A stretch of 64,000 nucleotides of DNA from Gerris lacustris (GCA_951217055.1 CATNVA010000018.1:248001-312000); one strand, 5' to 3'; counted from the stretch's first letter, positions 33,780 through 44,415 are shown. Notes: generated from the letters alone by a model not told the origin. Numbers and translations: made by a program.

Positions 33780-34515
33780 AATGGGACTTGGTGTTTTACA
33801 AAACTAACGATACAGTTTGCCTTGCCAACGAAGCTGTAAATTATCCTTCAGAGTTTTTGAACTCATTGGATTTGTCAGACATGTCACCGCACCATTTACA
33901 ACTGAAGGTTGGATCTCCGGTTATTTTGCTTCGTAATTTGAACCCACCACGACTATGCAATGGCACGCAATTAGCAGTGGAGTAACTATGGCCCGCGCAG
34001 GCCCGCATTGCGAGGGGCCCCCAAATCAACGACGAGGGCTTTTTTTCTCATCAATTTTGTTTGACGAGGGGCCCCCAAAAAGTTTTTGTGGGGGCCCCCA
34101 TTGCCCTAGCTACGCCACTGGCAATTAGTCATTAAAAAATTAAAAATATTGTCGAAGCCAGTATTTTGAATGGCAAAACCGTATTCCTTAGTATAATTAC
34201 GTAAAAAAATTATAAAAATGTAAAAAAAAAAGTTCCGAGGCAAAAACGTATTGCTTCCACGAATCCCTATGATTCCCACAGATGTGCCAATTGAATTCAA
34301 ACGCGTTCAATTTCCAATTAGATTGGAATTTACAATGACAATCAATAAGTCCCAAGGCCAAACGATGTCTGTTTGGTGTGGCTTAGATTTGGGCACTCCA
34401 TGTATTTCACACGGACAATTATACGTGGCATGTTCTCGCGTGGGTAAACCATCCAGTTGTTTGTGTTGGCTAAAGATGGACTAACCAAAAATATCGTACA
34501 CTCCATTGCACTTAA
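33780..34515 (+). pseudogene. Helitron Pif1-like helicase C-terminus, disrupted
   Basis: Readings YPSEFLNSLDLSDMSPHHLQ and LKVGSPVILLRNLNPPRLCN (33840-33965), then after an hAT MITE KKLKNIVEASILNGK (34130-34180), and finally FLPRIPMIPTDVPIEFKRVQ and FTMTINKSQGQTMS...LYVACSRVGKPSS (34245-34460) are the closing motifs of the Rep-Hel protein of Helitrons, a 5'-to-3' helicase of the Pif1 type. The Rep domain and the Walker motifs are absent. The frame is broken by the 146-bp MITE, by an A-rich insertion near 34195-34235 and by a frameshift near 34460. Inactive. Confidence 0.85.
33975..34120. mobile_element. hAT-type MITE with 8-bp target duplication
   Basis: 146 bp with terminal inverted repeats cagtggagtaactatgg / ccctagctacgccactg and an exact 8-bp duplication gcaattag (33967-33974, 34121-34128). 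Eight-base duplications and CAGTGGCGTA-type ends are characteristic of hAT elements. The inside is GC-rich with 'ggggcccccaaa' words. It splits the helicase reading frame, so removing it and one duplication restores frame continuity there. Confidence 0.9.
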
Positions 34516-34559
34516 ATTGATATTTTTTCTTAAATGTCGTGATTAGTGATAGCAAATAT

Positions 34560-35580
34560 GGATAACATTTTTAGGGTTTCGAGGTCATCCTAGAAACACT
34601 TATGCTTTTGGTAGTTCGTCCGTCTGTCGCATCTTGGAGTATATCTCCGGACCTACTGAAGCTATAGACTTGAAATTTGGTATACAAGTTAAACTTTTTT
34701 TGCCCAAAAACAGAGAAGCTATTGCAGACTTACTTTTTCATTCAAAATTTCTGCGATCTTCGATTAATTGCGAATAGATTGCAATATTTTATATATTTTT
34801 TTTTATTTTCAAGTTGGGAATCATTTCAAATGTATTGAAATGTAGATCACAAATATATATCGCGTTTCCAAAATGGCGGCCATTTTACCCCCGAAAAAAT
34901 TAAAACAAGCACAAAATGCACCTCCCTCCCTGCACTACCCCATTAGGATAGGTCCTAAAAATGAGGCAAAAATATTTAAATATACATCTCTGTGGTCCAA
35001 TAACATTCCCGGGAGTTGATTTAAAAAAGTCAAATTTAAGAAATTTTAGGGGGCCATAACTATGGATTCACAAAAATATGTCGAATACACAATGTGGCGG
35101 CCATTTTACATCCGAAAAATTTAAAACAAAACGCAAATAAATGTCCCCCCCCCCCCCCCCCCCCCCCTACCCCATAAGGACAGGTCCTAAAAATAAGGCA
35201 AAAATACAAAAATATGCATCTCTGTAGTCAAATGATATTTTCGGGAGTTGATATAAAAAAAGATAAATTTTAGGGGCCGTAACTATGGAGCCACAAAAAG
35301 ATGCCCAGGTTGGCATCTTTTAAAAGTATTAAAATTTGGTTAGCAAAAATATATCGTATTTCCAAGATGGCGGCCATATTACTTCGAACAGAACCAAATA
35401 AGAGCATACCGAAGATACTAAAGGATAATATATGCACATTTTGATTCTCAAAAATGAAACATTTTATACATATTTTAGTTTAAAAAAATAATAATAATTT
35501 GGTATTTATGAATTTTTATCACCGTAGACACTCTTTTAGTAACTTGCTGGCAAGTACTTGACGGGATTTTTTAATGTAAA
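34560..35580 (+). repeat. Interspersed repeat family X, copy 2
   Basis: Inverted counterpart of 4100-5110 ('gtagttcgtccgtctgtcgc', 'atatatatcgcgtttccaaaatgg', 'ctaccccattaggataggtcc'). It holds internal near-duplicates of about 170-230 bp and a C-run of about 25 at 35144-35168. No coding content recognised. Confidence 0.6.
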
Positions 35581-35828
35581 TATAACTTTTAAGAGATATA
35601 ATTTTAAATAATATATTACTTAACTTAATAAAGTACAATAAATTAAAAAAATGAATGGTTGGTGTTTAGTTATTTTGATAGGCCGTCATGGTCCACAGCG
35701 CTCCTCCTCTTTCAGTCATAGACCACATCCCCTCACACTTACAATAAGTTATTTATTGTCTATTTACCTACCAAAATGTTCACTAGAAATAATTTATATG
35801 GCAAAACAACGTTTGCCGGGTCAGCTAG

Positions 35829-36240
35829 TCTATATATATAAAATTCTCGGCCACGGTGTTTGATCCCGAACTCCTCCGAAACGGCTTGACCGATTTTGAT
35901 GATTTTTTTTTGGATTGATCGGTAGGTCTGAGAATAGGATGTTATCTATTTTTTATGCCCCTAAGTGATAAGGGGGGCCCCCCCGAAATTTTATTTTTTG
36001 ATTTTTTGGACAAACATTTTTTATTTTATTTTTTTATGATTTGGCATTAAAAAATACTTATAACCCTAAATTTTTACCTTTCTACCACCCCTAAGTGATG
36101 AGGGAGACCCCCCAAAAAAATTGTTTTATTAATTTTTTGGGCAAATTTTTTTAATTTTATTATTTTATGATTTGGTATTAAAAAATACTTATAACCCCAA
36201 ATTTTTATCTTTGTACCACCCCTAAGTGATGAGGGGTGGT

Positions 36241-36271
<31 letters not shown>

Positions 36272-37163
36272 AATCTTAATTTTTCGGCCACATTTTTTTT
36301 TTGATTTGGCATTAATAAATACTTATATCCATAACTTTTAACCTTTTAGCATCCCCTAAGTGATAAGTGAGGCCCCCCCCCTCCCTAAAAAAAATAACAA
36401 TTTTTTGATTTTGTGGACATTTTTTAATTTTTTAACAAATGCTTTTAACCCTAAATTTTTACCCTTTTTTTACCTCCGTTATACCAAATTTTTACCACCA
36501 ACCTCAATTTTCAATAGCGATATTAGTACTGTAATAATCTTCAACACTCAGTGGATTAAAAATAAATGTTCACCCTTCTAAAATTTTAGATTTTGTGGAC
36601 AAAATTTTTTAATTTTTATGATTTGGCGTTAACAAATACTTATAAATCTACATTTTACCTTTTACTACCCTTAAGTGATAAGAGAAGCCCCCAAAAATTT
36701 TATTTTTAATTTTTTGAACAATATTTTTTTAATTTTATTTATTTATGAATTGGCAGTAAAAAAATACTTATGACCCTAAATTTTTATCCTTTTACCACCC
36801 CTAAGTGATAAGGCCGGCCCCCTCCTAAAACATAAATTTGTTTTTATATTTTGGACAAAATGTTTTATTTTTATAATTAGGCACTAAAAAATGCTAATAA
36901 CCCTAAATTTTTACCCTTTTTTCACCACCTTTATACCAAATTTTTACCACCAACCACCATTTAAAATAGCGATATTAGTACTGCTATAATCTTCAACACT
37001 CAGTTGATTAAAAATACATATATAACCCTTAATTTTCACCCTTCTACCACCAAACCAACCTCTGTTTTTTAATAGGGATATTATAACTGTAATAATCTTT
37101 AACTCTCAGTAGTCGATAACTGATCAATTTTTTTATTTATTTATTTATTTTTATTTTTATTTT
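35829..37163 (+). mobile_element. Helitron, head-to-tail with the previous one, 3' end missing
   Basis: TCTATATATATAAAATTCTC begins at the base after CTAG of the preceding Helitron. The first 180 bp are nearly identical to 33008-33190, and the same 115-bp unit ('taccacccctaagtgat') repeats about six times to 37100. No 3' hairpin or CTRR end is seen before the LINE that starts at 37176. It includes a C-run followed by an A-run at 36241-36275. No gene. Confidence 0.62.
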
Positions 37164-37807
37164 AAAAAGAGTCCTTGCCTCAGGGGCGTCGTTCGCGGCT
37201 GTACGGGCCTTGGCGTGCCCGGGGCTACCCGAGCAAGTGCGTCTGTCCTGACCTTGGTGCTCTGCGCATCAGCGGGAAGTAAGCTTATGGTCCAACGCTT
37301 TGCGTATGGTCGCTGAACAGGAGGTGTGCGAACCCTTACGGAACGGCCTTCATCAGGCTGTACAGGGTTGGCGACCCTGGGGGTCTCCGAGCAAGTGGTT
37401 CTGTTACTCCTGGGTGCTTTGTGCGTCCCAGAAGCAGGACTGCGGCCCAGGGATGCATTAAGTGCCTAGCACTGGTGTAAGGGGTAATAGGCTGCCCCGG
37501 GCCCTTAGCTAATGGACCTATTCTCACCTGGTCTCTAACCAGGCAAGTAAGCCCTTAGCCCATTTGTAATGATTTTGGTCGCTGAATGAGAAGGTCTGTG
37601 AGCCCCAAAGGATGTGTTCTGTGGATCACGAGGGAAGTGGTCTGCAGCCCGCACGGGCTTGGCAACCCGGGGGTCTCCTTAGCCATAGTAAAATCCTCCA
37701 GCGTCTGCGTCCATGTCAGGGTCGGCTGGGGGTGGGCGTCTGTTCCCCATGTCAGGGGCGGCCTTCTATTATTGGCTGGGGTTTTCTGACCTCAAAATTA
37801 AATTTTG

Positions 37808-39334
37808 ATGATGAGTAGTGAACCCTCCCAGCCTCGGAAACTGTCGCTACCGGAGGTCCGTCCGGGCACTGGATCTTCCACGGGTGAAGGTGCAACATGC
37901 AACGTGGGCAATACCGTAGCTGTCGGCGGTAATTGCAGCATGCGATCCGGCAGCCAAAACTTAACGGCCGTTGATGGGGGAGACCCTGCCCTCGGCCCGG
38001 ACAATGTAGAAGCCCAAGCAAACGAAGGAAAGAAAGAAGAAGTACCTTCTTCTTTGCCTCCTTTAGAACCGCGGGCTAAGAGACTGAGGGCAGATTTTGC
38101 GCCTCTACCAGCGAAAATTGATAAAGAATGCTCCAGTGTTAATTTCCAAAAATTCTGGACTTTACACAGGTCAGATAGGGCGTCGTTTAAGACGGTCTCC
38201 CCTATCCTAATTCATAAGCACTTGTCAGCCATGTTAGGAGAAGTGGCATCTGTAACAAAAACCGGAGCTGGGCACCTGGTTGTGGGAGTCCACACCCAGG
38301 ATCAAGCCCTAAAGCTATCAAAAATAAGTTCCCTGGGCATGCTTGGCGTCACTACGACACCGCACGCCACATTGAACAGCTCTCGTGGGGTCATATTCTG
38401 TCAAGACCTCATGAACTGTTCAATCGAGGAAATCAAAGAAGACTTGAAAAGTCAAGGAGTGACTGACGTGCGCCAGGTTATGCGCCATGCTGGGACAGCT
38501 AATCCCGTCCCAACCGGCACATACTTTCTCACCTTTAGCAGTGTCGATCCTCCAGAGCGGATCAGGGTTGCATTTTATCGCGGGATACGTGTCCGAAGGT
38601 ATATTCCAGCACCACTGAGGTGTTTCAAATGCCTCAGGTTCGGACACGTATCTGCTCGCTGTAGGCAGGAGCAAGAAACATGCTCCTGCGGTCGCCAGAG
38701 CCACGTTGGCACGGACTGTATACGTCCCATGAAGTGTGTCAACTGTGGTGGCGACCACTCATCAAGATCTACAGACTGCCCTGAGTTCGTTATGGAGAAA
38801 GAAATTCAGCGAATAAAAGCAATTCACAAGCTATCTTATCCCGAAGCCAAGAAGATGGTTAGGGATAAGGCCTACGCAATGCCTGCGGTAAGTTATGCGG
38901 CCAAAGCCGCATCTAGTAAACCGCAGGCAAGCAGAAATTTAAAAGGTGAGGAAGTGAATAAGGAAAAAGCACCAGCTAGGAAGGAGAAGGATTTGCAGTC
39001 TGCAAAGAGGGCCACTTCTCCATCGAAGTCCTGCTCTCCCTCCCGAGCCAAAGAAGGCTCGAAGACGCCCTCAAAAAGCGGGCGTACCTCTTCACCTCGC
39101 TCCGGAAGAGAGCGAGGTTGCAATACTTCCCCTCCCGGGAAGTTCGTCGCCAATCCACGGCCCCAGAGGACTCGGCGAGCCAGGGAGGAGATCCCGGCGA
39201 GGAGTCCTCCGCCAGAGGATGTAGACGAGAGCGGGGACGAGGTTTCGCCATCGTTCCCCAAAAGACCAAAGAAACGTAAAGTGGGCTGGGTCAAAGGCAG
39301 GCCCAGGAAGCATAAAACCCCACTTAAAAAGTAA
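37808..39334 (+). CDS. I-group LINE ORF1 protein (three zinc knuckles)
   Basis: About 508 codons from ATG 37808 (a second ATG follows at once). An N-terminal disordered region is followed by FQKFWTLHRSDRASFKTVSP and the RNA-binding-like part RVAFYRGIRVRRYIPAPLRC. Knuckles at about residues 272-325 are CFKCLRFGHVSARC, CSCGRQSHVGTDC and CVNCGGDHSSRSTDC. The C-terminus is Lys/Arg/Ser/Pro rich and ends KRPKKRKVGWVKGRP, suggesting nucleic-acid binding or nuclear targeting. The protein would coat element RNA. The stop TAA is followed immediately and in frame by the ORF2 ATG (TAAATG). Intact. Confidence 0.9.
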   Translation: MMSSEPSQPRKLSLPEVRPGTGSSTGEGATCNVGNTVAVGGNCSMRSGSQNLTAVDGGDPALGPDNVEAQANEGKKEEVPSSLPPLEPRAKRLRADFAPLPAKIDKECSSVNFQKFWTLHRSDRASFKTVSPILIHKHLSAMLGEVASVTKTGAGHLVVGVHTQDQALKLSKISSLGMLGVTTTPHATLNSSRGVIFCQDLMNCSIEEIKEDLKSQGVTDVRQVMRHAGTANPVPTGTYFLTFSSVDPPERIRVAFYRGIRVRRYIPAPLRCFKCLRFGHVSARCRQEQETCSCGRQSHVGTDCIRPMKCVNCGGDHSSRSTDCPEFVMEKEIQRIKAIHKLSYPEAKKMVRDKAYAMPAVSYAAKAASSKPQASRNLKGEEVNKEKAPARKEKDLQSAKRATSPSKSCSPSRAKEGSKTPSKSGRTSSPRSGRERGCNTSPPGKFVANPRPQRTRRAREEIPARSPPPEDVDESGDEVSPSFPKRPKKRKVGWVKGRPRKHKTPLKK

Positions 39335-42300
39335 ATGGGGACTGATACTCTACTACAGTGGAATCTGTGCGGGCTAAGAAGCCATTTTCCAGAGCTGCGG
39401 CGTCTTTTGCGAGACCGTAACCCTTATGCTCTGGCAATCCAAGAAACTAAGTTAAGCCCGACACAGAACTTCAATCTACGTGGGTACCGGATCTTCAGAA
39501 AAGATATATTACCAGCGGAAGGAGGTCGGGCGCACGGTGGAGTTGCCTTGATGGTAAGGGAGAATATACCAGTCTCCCCCATTCAGCTTCGAACTCCCCT
39601 CCAGGCGGTGGCGGTGAGAATAGAAGCTCCTCTCACCGTCACCCTTTGCAGCCTGTATCTCCCGGATCAGAGGTGGAACGGGAACGATCTTCAAGATCTC
39701 CTTCAACAGCTTCCAGCCCCTCTGATCCTAATGGGAGATTTCAATGCTCACAATCCCTGGTGGGGATCACAATCACTCACCCCAAAAGGGAGGCTGGTAG
39801 AGGAGGTAATGGGACGCTCCAGCCTCATCCTCCTCAACACCGGTGCGCCCACGCATATGACCTTAAGCACCGGTACCCTGTCGGCCATAGATTTATCATT
39901 CGCATCTCCAGCTTTGGCCATGACGGTAGATTGGAGCCCCTGTAGTGAGCTTTATCAAAGCGACCACTACCCGCTCTCAATCACTACGGGGCCGCCACCC
40001 ATACGTACCGTCCCAAGACCCGTATGGGACCTACGACGGGCCGACTGGGAGGCTTATAAAGCGGGCTGCGTTCCACCAGAACTAACTGGAGACGTGGATG
40101 TAGATACATCTAATTTCTGCACCGCTCTCCAGGATGCAACGAAAGCAGCCGTTCCACAGAAATGGGTCGGAGGGACCAGCAAACTCAGCCGCTCCGTCCC
40201 ATGGTGGAACGATGACTGTAAAAGGGCGAATAGGGCCAAGAAACGCGCCCTAAATAAATTTAACAGACAGCCTTCTGATTTAAATTTTATAGCACTAAAG
40301 AGATGCCGGGCCGTTGAACGACGTGTGACAAGGAAAGCCAAAAGGGAATCCTGGCGGGCCTATGTGTCCACGCTCACGGCGTCAACACCGGCATCGGAAA
40401 TATGGAATAAGGTGAAGGCTGTCGCAGGCAAGCATCGCCCTTCGCCGAGTCCCATACTAAAGGTCGATGGTCAGGTATACACCAGCGAGTTGGAGGTGGC
40501 GAACATCTTCGTCAAGCATTACGCCGCCGCCTCCTCCACGCTAGCTTACACGGAGAGGTTCCAAAGGTTGAAAAGGGAGGCGGAGGAAGTCCATCTAGTT
40601 CCGGACTTATCGCTAAATCAAGGGGTTGATTCCCCCTTCACGCGTCCGGAACTAGATCGAGCATTGTCTCGATCAAAAGACTCCGCCTCGGGCATAGATG
40701 ACATCCCCTATGCCCTCCTGAGAAACCTCTCTGAGCGAGGCAAGTTCGCCTTGCTCAAACTCTATAATCAGATTTGGGCCGCTGGTGTATACCCGAAATG
40801 CTGGCGAGAGGCCATAGTCATCCCTCTCCCAAAGGAGGGAAAGGACCACAATAGTCCCAACGGCTATCGACCTATCTCCCTGACATGTTGCATGGCAAAG
40901 TTAATGGAATCCATTGTGAACTACAGATTGAACTGGTACCTCGAGCGTCTTCAGCTGCTAGCGCCGAGTCAGGCGGGGTATCGGAGGCATTATTCGACCG
41001 TCGATCAGCTTGCTCTCCTCGAAAAGAACATTCAAGACGCTTTTCTGAGGAGAGAGCATGTGATCGGCGTCTTCTTCGATCTGGAGAAAGCCTTCGACAC
41101 CGCCTGGCGCCTCAACATTATAAGACGCCTACACGCTTGGGGTATTCAGGGAAGGATGTTCGCCTTCATCAATGGATTCCTAACGGACAGAGTGTTCAGG
41201 GTCAGAGTAGGAACGACGCTCTCTGACCCGGAAATACAAGAAAATGGAACACCACAGGGGTCCGTCCTGAGTGCCACACTCTTCTCGGTCGCCGCCAACG
41301 ATATAGTTTCAAGCATCCCGCCCGAGGTCAAAGCATCACAATACGTAGATGACCTCGGGCTCTTTTTGGCGGGTTTCGACCGGGAAGAAGTCAGGGAGAA
41401 GATGCAAGCGGCAATCGACGCGGTGGCGGGGAAAGCTGACGACATCGGCTTTCGCTTCTCCCCCACCAAGACGATATGCGTACACTTCTGCCGCTTGCGG
41501 AAGGAACACGTAGCACCCGAGCTGTTCCTTCATTTATATTATTATATTATTATATTATTATTATTATTATTTATATTATTATATTATTATATTATTATTA
41601 TTATTATCTTCGACTCCCGGCTGAGATGGAAGGAGCATATCTCGGATCTGGTTCAGCGCTGCAAAAAGGACATTAATATTATTAAAGTCCTTGCTCACCT
41701 TAGATGGGGCGCGGACCGGACCACGTTGATAAGAATTCTATGCACACTGGTCCGGTCCAAAATGGACTACGGCAGTGGAGTTTATGGCTCAGCGCGGAAG
41801 TCCTGGCTCCTGCCTCTAGACAGGGTCTTTCAGCACGGACTCAGGCTCGCTCTCGGCGCCTTTCCAACAAACAACGCTCTGGCTCTTCACGTCGAGGCCG
41901 GAGTGTTGCCGATGCCATATCGCCGAGAGCAGATGACCCTGTCCTTCGCCGAGGCAGTGAGAGCCAAAGCAGGACACTTCCTACACGAAGAATTTTTTGG
42001 AGAGAATGCGCTGAGTCCCGAATACGAATGGCTAAGTACGCGGACTCGGCCACTGCCGGTAAGAGCTCGTGAGCTGAGACAGAGGTCCGGAATCCCAGAG
42101 AACGAGGTGATCAGTTGGGTCACCCCAGAGCTACCCCCATGGGAGGGGCCGGACCTCGCGTTCCATCTTCGGCTCGCCAGACTGCCGAGAGAAACTACGA
42201 CACAGGCAGAGTACGAGCAAGGACTCTTCGAGATCCTAGCCCGGTACCAGGGTCGTAGGGTCTTCTACACGGATGGCTCGAAATCAAGAGAAGGTTCGGG

Positions 42301-43063
42301 GTGCGCCCTTCACTCAAGAACGGAGACAAGATCCTGGTCTTTGTCTCCGGTTGCAGGTGTGTACACCGCAGAGCTTCGAGCCATCGAGAAGACCCTTGAA
42401 CTGTGCGTGGAGAACGTCGACGAGAGCGTAGTCATCTGTTCTGACTCGCTCTCCGCTCTCCACGCCCTGCAAGATAAGTTTAGTGACGACCCAGTCATTA
42501 TTAAAATTTACAGCCACGCACGAAACCTACGCCTCTCAGAGAAGTGCGTGGCTTTAGTGTGGGTACCGGGGCATGTCGGCATCGCTGGCAACGAGGCGGC
42601 TGATGAAGCCGCCAAGCGTGGGGCCGCTGCAGAGGTGGTGGATCTTGCTCCCGTCCGGCTAGACGATGCCAAGACGGCTGCAGTCAACGCCGTCTGGCGT
42701 AGCTGGCAATCAGCCTGGGAGCAGGTCCCCACCCAGCTAAGAAGAATTAAAACTAAGGTGAGGACGACGCAAGTAGACACAACTCTTTCAAGAAGAGAAA
42801 GCGTCGTCCTCACGCGCCTGAGAAGCGGCCACACGCAGCTGACACATGGGCACCTCTTAACCAATGAGCGTGCCCCTCGATGCCGGCACTGTGGGATCGC
42901 AGCGCTGACGGTGAGTCACATAATCGAAGAATGCGACTCACTAGCAGATCTGAGGATGGAGTGCCAGGTCCCAGCGAACCTGGCAAATGCCTTAGCTGAG
43001 GAGTCGAACGTTCAGCCAGTCCTGACATTTTTCAGAAGAGCAGGACTCTATGAATTAATATGA
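39335..43063 (+). CDS. I-group LINE ORF2: EN, RT, RNase H, C-terminal knuckle
   Basis: 1242 codons. EN (residues 1-230): LLQWNLCGLRSHF, AIQETKL, LMGDFNAHNPWWGS, SDHYPLSI. RT (about 420-800): YRPISLTCCMAKLME, motif A GVFFDLEKAFDTAWR, motif B NGTPQGSVLSATLF and YVDD at 670-673. RNase H (about 970-1110): YTDGSK with Asp980, YTAELRAIEKTLE, ICSDSLSAL, HVGIAGNEAADEAA. The C-terminal knuckle is CRHCGIAALTVSHIIEEC. The start ATG directly follows the ORF1 stop. Oddity: residues about 732-757 are Tyr/Ile/Leu runs from a TTA/TAT simple repeat (41529-41608) in place of the segment before FDSRLRWKEH, where relatives have a KYLGL-type motif. The frame stays open, but RT is probably damaged. Confidence 0.9.
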   Translation: MGTDTLLQWNLCGLRSHFPELRRLLRDRNPYALAIQETKLSPTQNFNLRGYRIFRKDILPAEGGRAHGGVALMVRENIPVSPIQLRTPLQAVAVRIEAPLTVTLCSLYLPDQRWNGNDLQDLLQQLPAPLILMGDFNAHNPWWGSQSLTPKGRLVEEVMGRSSLILLNTGAPTHMTLSTGTLSAIDLSFASPALAMTVDWSPCSELYQSDHYPLSITTGPPPIRTVPRPVWDLRRADWEAYKAGCVPPELTGDVDVDTSNFCTALQDATKAAVPQKWVGGTSKLSRSVPWWNDDCKRANRAKKRALNKFNRQPSDLNFIALKRCRAVERRVTRKAKRESWRAYVSTLTASTPASEIWNKVKAVAGKHRPSPSPILKVDGQVYTSELEVANIFVKHYAAASSTLAYTERFQRLKREAEEVHLVPDLSLNQGVDSPFTRPELDRALSRSKDSASGIDDIPYALLRNLSERGKFALLKLYNQIWAAGVYPKCWREAIVIPLPKEGKDHNSPNGYRPISLTCCMAKLMESIVNYRLNWYLERLQLLAPSQAGYRRHYSTVDQLALLEKNIQDAFLRREHVIGVFFDLEKAFDTAWRLNIIRRLHAWGIQGRMFAFINGFLTDRVFRVRVGTTLSDPEIQENGTPQGSVLSATLFSVAANDIVSSIPPEVKASQYVDDLGLFLAGFDREEVREKMQAAIDAVAGKADDIGFRFSPTKTICVHFCRLRKEHVAPELFLHLYYYIIILLLLLFILLYYYIIIIIIFDSRLRWKEHISDLVQRCKKDINIIKVLAHLRWGADRTTLIRILCTLVRSKMDYGSGVYGSARKSWLLPLDRVFQHGLRLALGAFPTNNALALHVEAGVLPMPYRREQMTLSFAEAVRAKAGHFLHEEFFGENALSPEYEWLSTRTRPLPVRARELRQRSGIPENEVISWVTPELPPWEGPDLAFHLRLARLPRETTTQAEYEQGLFEILARYQGRRVFYTDGSKSREGSGCALHSRTETRSWSLSPVAGVYTAELRAIEKTLELCVENVDESVVICSDSLSALHALQDKFSDDPVIIKIYSHARNLRLSEKCVALVWVPGHVGIAGNEAADEAAKRGAAAEVVDLAPVRLDDAKTAAVNAVWRSWQSAWEQVPTQLRRIKTKVRTTQVDTTLSRRESVVLTRLRSGHTQLTHGHLLTNERAPRCRHCGIAALTVSHIIEECDSLADLRMECQVPANLANALAEESNVQPVLTFFRRAGLYELI
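41529..41608. repeat. (TTA)n/(TAT)n simple repeat inside RT coding frame
   Basis: About 80 bp of TTA/TAT triplets within ORF2, preserving the frame on both sides. It replaces rather than only adds: the conserved motif expected before FDSRLRW is absent. Confidence 0.9.
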
Positions 43064-44412
43064 TCCCTCAGCAGAGCACAGGTAGTTAGGGATTCGTTTT
43101 GTCTTTTTATGTCATTTAGTTTAGGATAGGATCTGTTACCACCATCCCCGGCTATATATTTCGTCCGGCAGTGATGGTGGGTTCCCAAGGGCCACTCTTG
43201 GCAGTAGGGAGACAGATTCCTTTGTTTTATTTATTTATTTTAATTTAGAATTAGGTAATTAGTCTATAGAAATTTTAGCCCTAGATTTAGTACCGGTCTC
43301 CGTCACCACCTGTCCCGTTTATTTGTTCCACGCGGAGGCAGGCGGGTTTCCTTTCCACTACACACCAGAGTGGAGGGAAGGCGGTGGTCGGATAATTTGT
43401 GATATTAGTTTTAGGCTTAGCATAGGAACACCACTAGTTACCATTAGGATTAAGAATTTGTGATATTAGGTTAGCATTTATTTAGCTGTGATACTAGTTT
43501 AGGTAAATTTTAATCTTAGGTTTATTATTTAGATTAGGACTGGTCTCGCTACCACTCTCCCCGGCTATATTTTTCGTCCGGCAGGAAGAGTGGGTTCCTT
43601 TGTGATTCACTCACAAGGGAGGCGAGATCAGGAAGCTTGTGATACTAGGATTAGGTTTATCTGTGATACTAGGATTAGTCGTTCAATGTTCTTGTCTCAG
43701 CTAGTTTAGGACCGTCCTCATTACCATCTGCCCCTCGCTTATTATATCGCTCACGGGGCAGATGGGTTCCCTTGTAGCTAATTTTGGGCACAGGGAGGTG
43801 AGGACAGTGCAGAAGTCTTTGCTGAGAGCTAACCTTCGTCCGTTTGACAGGTGCTTGTCGATAATGTAGCACCCCCCGGCAGTCCATCAGCTGACAGCCG
43901 GTCGTAGGCGTGGCTGCTTCATTGGCTCTTGGGGTTCTCTGGGGTCACGCCTCCCTGGGAGTGGTTGCCGGGAGCGAAGGTAAACTTGACGGAGGCAGGG
44001 GAACCGGGTCGAACGGTAATCATCTTGGGGGATGGCTGCTTCTGGGGGGCCTTGGGAGTCGCGGGGTGGTCCTCGGTCTCGGCCGGTCGAATAACCAAAG
44101 GTCAGCACCGGCATCGATGGACTGCAACCCTCCTCCCTCAGACAGGTGCTAAGGAACCAGGAGGACTAAGGGGGGTGATGGAAAAGGGTCCTCCCCTACA
44201 GACACTAAAGCATTTAGTGGAGTAGCAATAGTGGAGGACCGACAAACTGTCCCGGCGCCAATAGCCGATTAATAATCGGCTGACGCGCCTTTGGGGGGAG
44301 GGAGACGGGTTTAGTCGGTAGGGCTGCATTGCAAACACCAGCGAGTCCGACACTCCACATACCGTGAAATACGTATGTGGGTTAGGTCGTAAAATGACTT
44401 CCAACTCCCTTC

Positions 44413-44415
<3 letters not shown>
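43064..44415 (+). other. 3' UTR of I-group LINE with four folded repeats
   Basis: Four diverged units at 43129-43220, 43293-43391, 43542-43629 and 43714-43805 each hold two hairpins enclosed by an outer stem. Examples: unit 3 outer GGTCTCGC/GCGAGATC and inner CCACTCT/AGAGTGG; unit 4 outer GTCCTCA/TGAGGAC and inner CCATCTGCCCC/GGGGCAGATGG; unit 1 inner CCACCATC/GATGGTGG. The bases differ between units while pairing is kept. Links of 'tgtgatactaggattag' type separate them. Possible RT or RNA-binding recognition elements (inference). Confidence 0.75.

Larger units (their letters stand above)
33008..35828 (+). mobile_element. Helitron with helicase remnants
   Basis: 5' TCTATATATATAAAATTCTC after A33007 and 3' ...gggtcagCTAG ending at 35828. 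Internal units of about 115 bp ('taccacccctcagtgat') repeat four times at 33130-33660. A second internal CTAG at 33765-33768, after a near copy of the 3' end (aacgtttgcagggtgag), suggests a smaller Helitron nested at the 5' side (33008-33768). The helicase remnants sit at 33780-34515, and 34560-35580 is an inverted copy of family X. Confidence 0.68.

Noticed and set aside
37336..38021. Several antisense and alternate-frame readings in the GC-rich LINE
   Set aside because: They are shadows of ORF1/ORF2 and the 5' UTR caused by high GC content.
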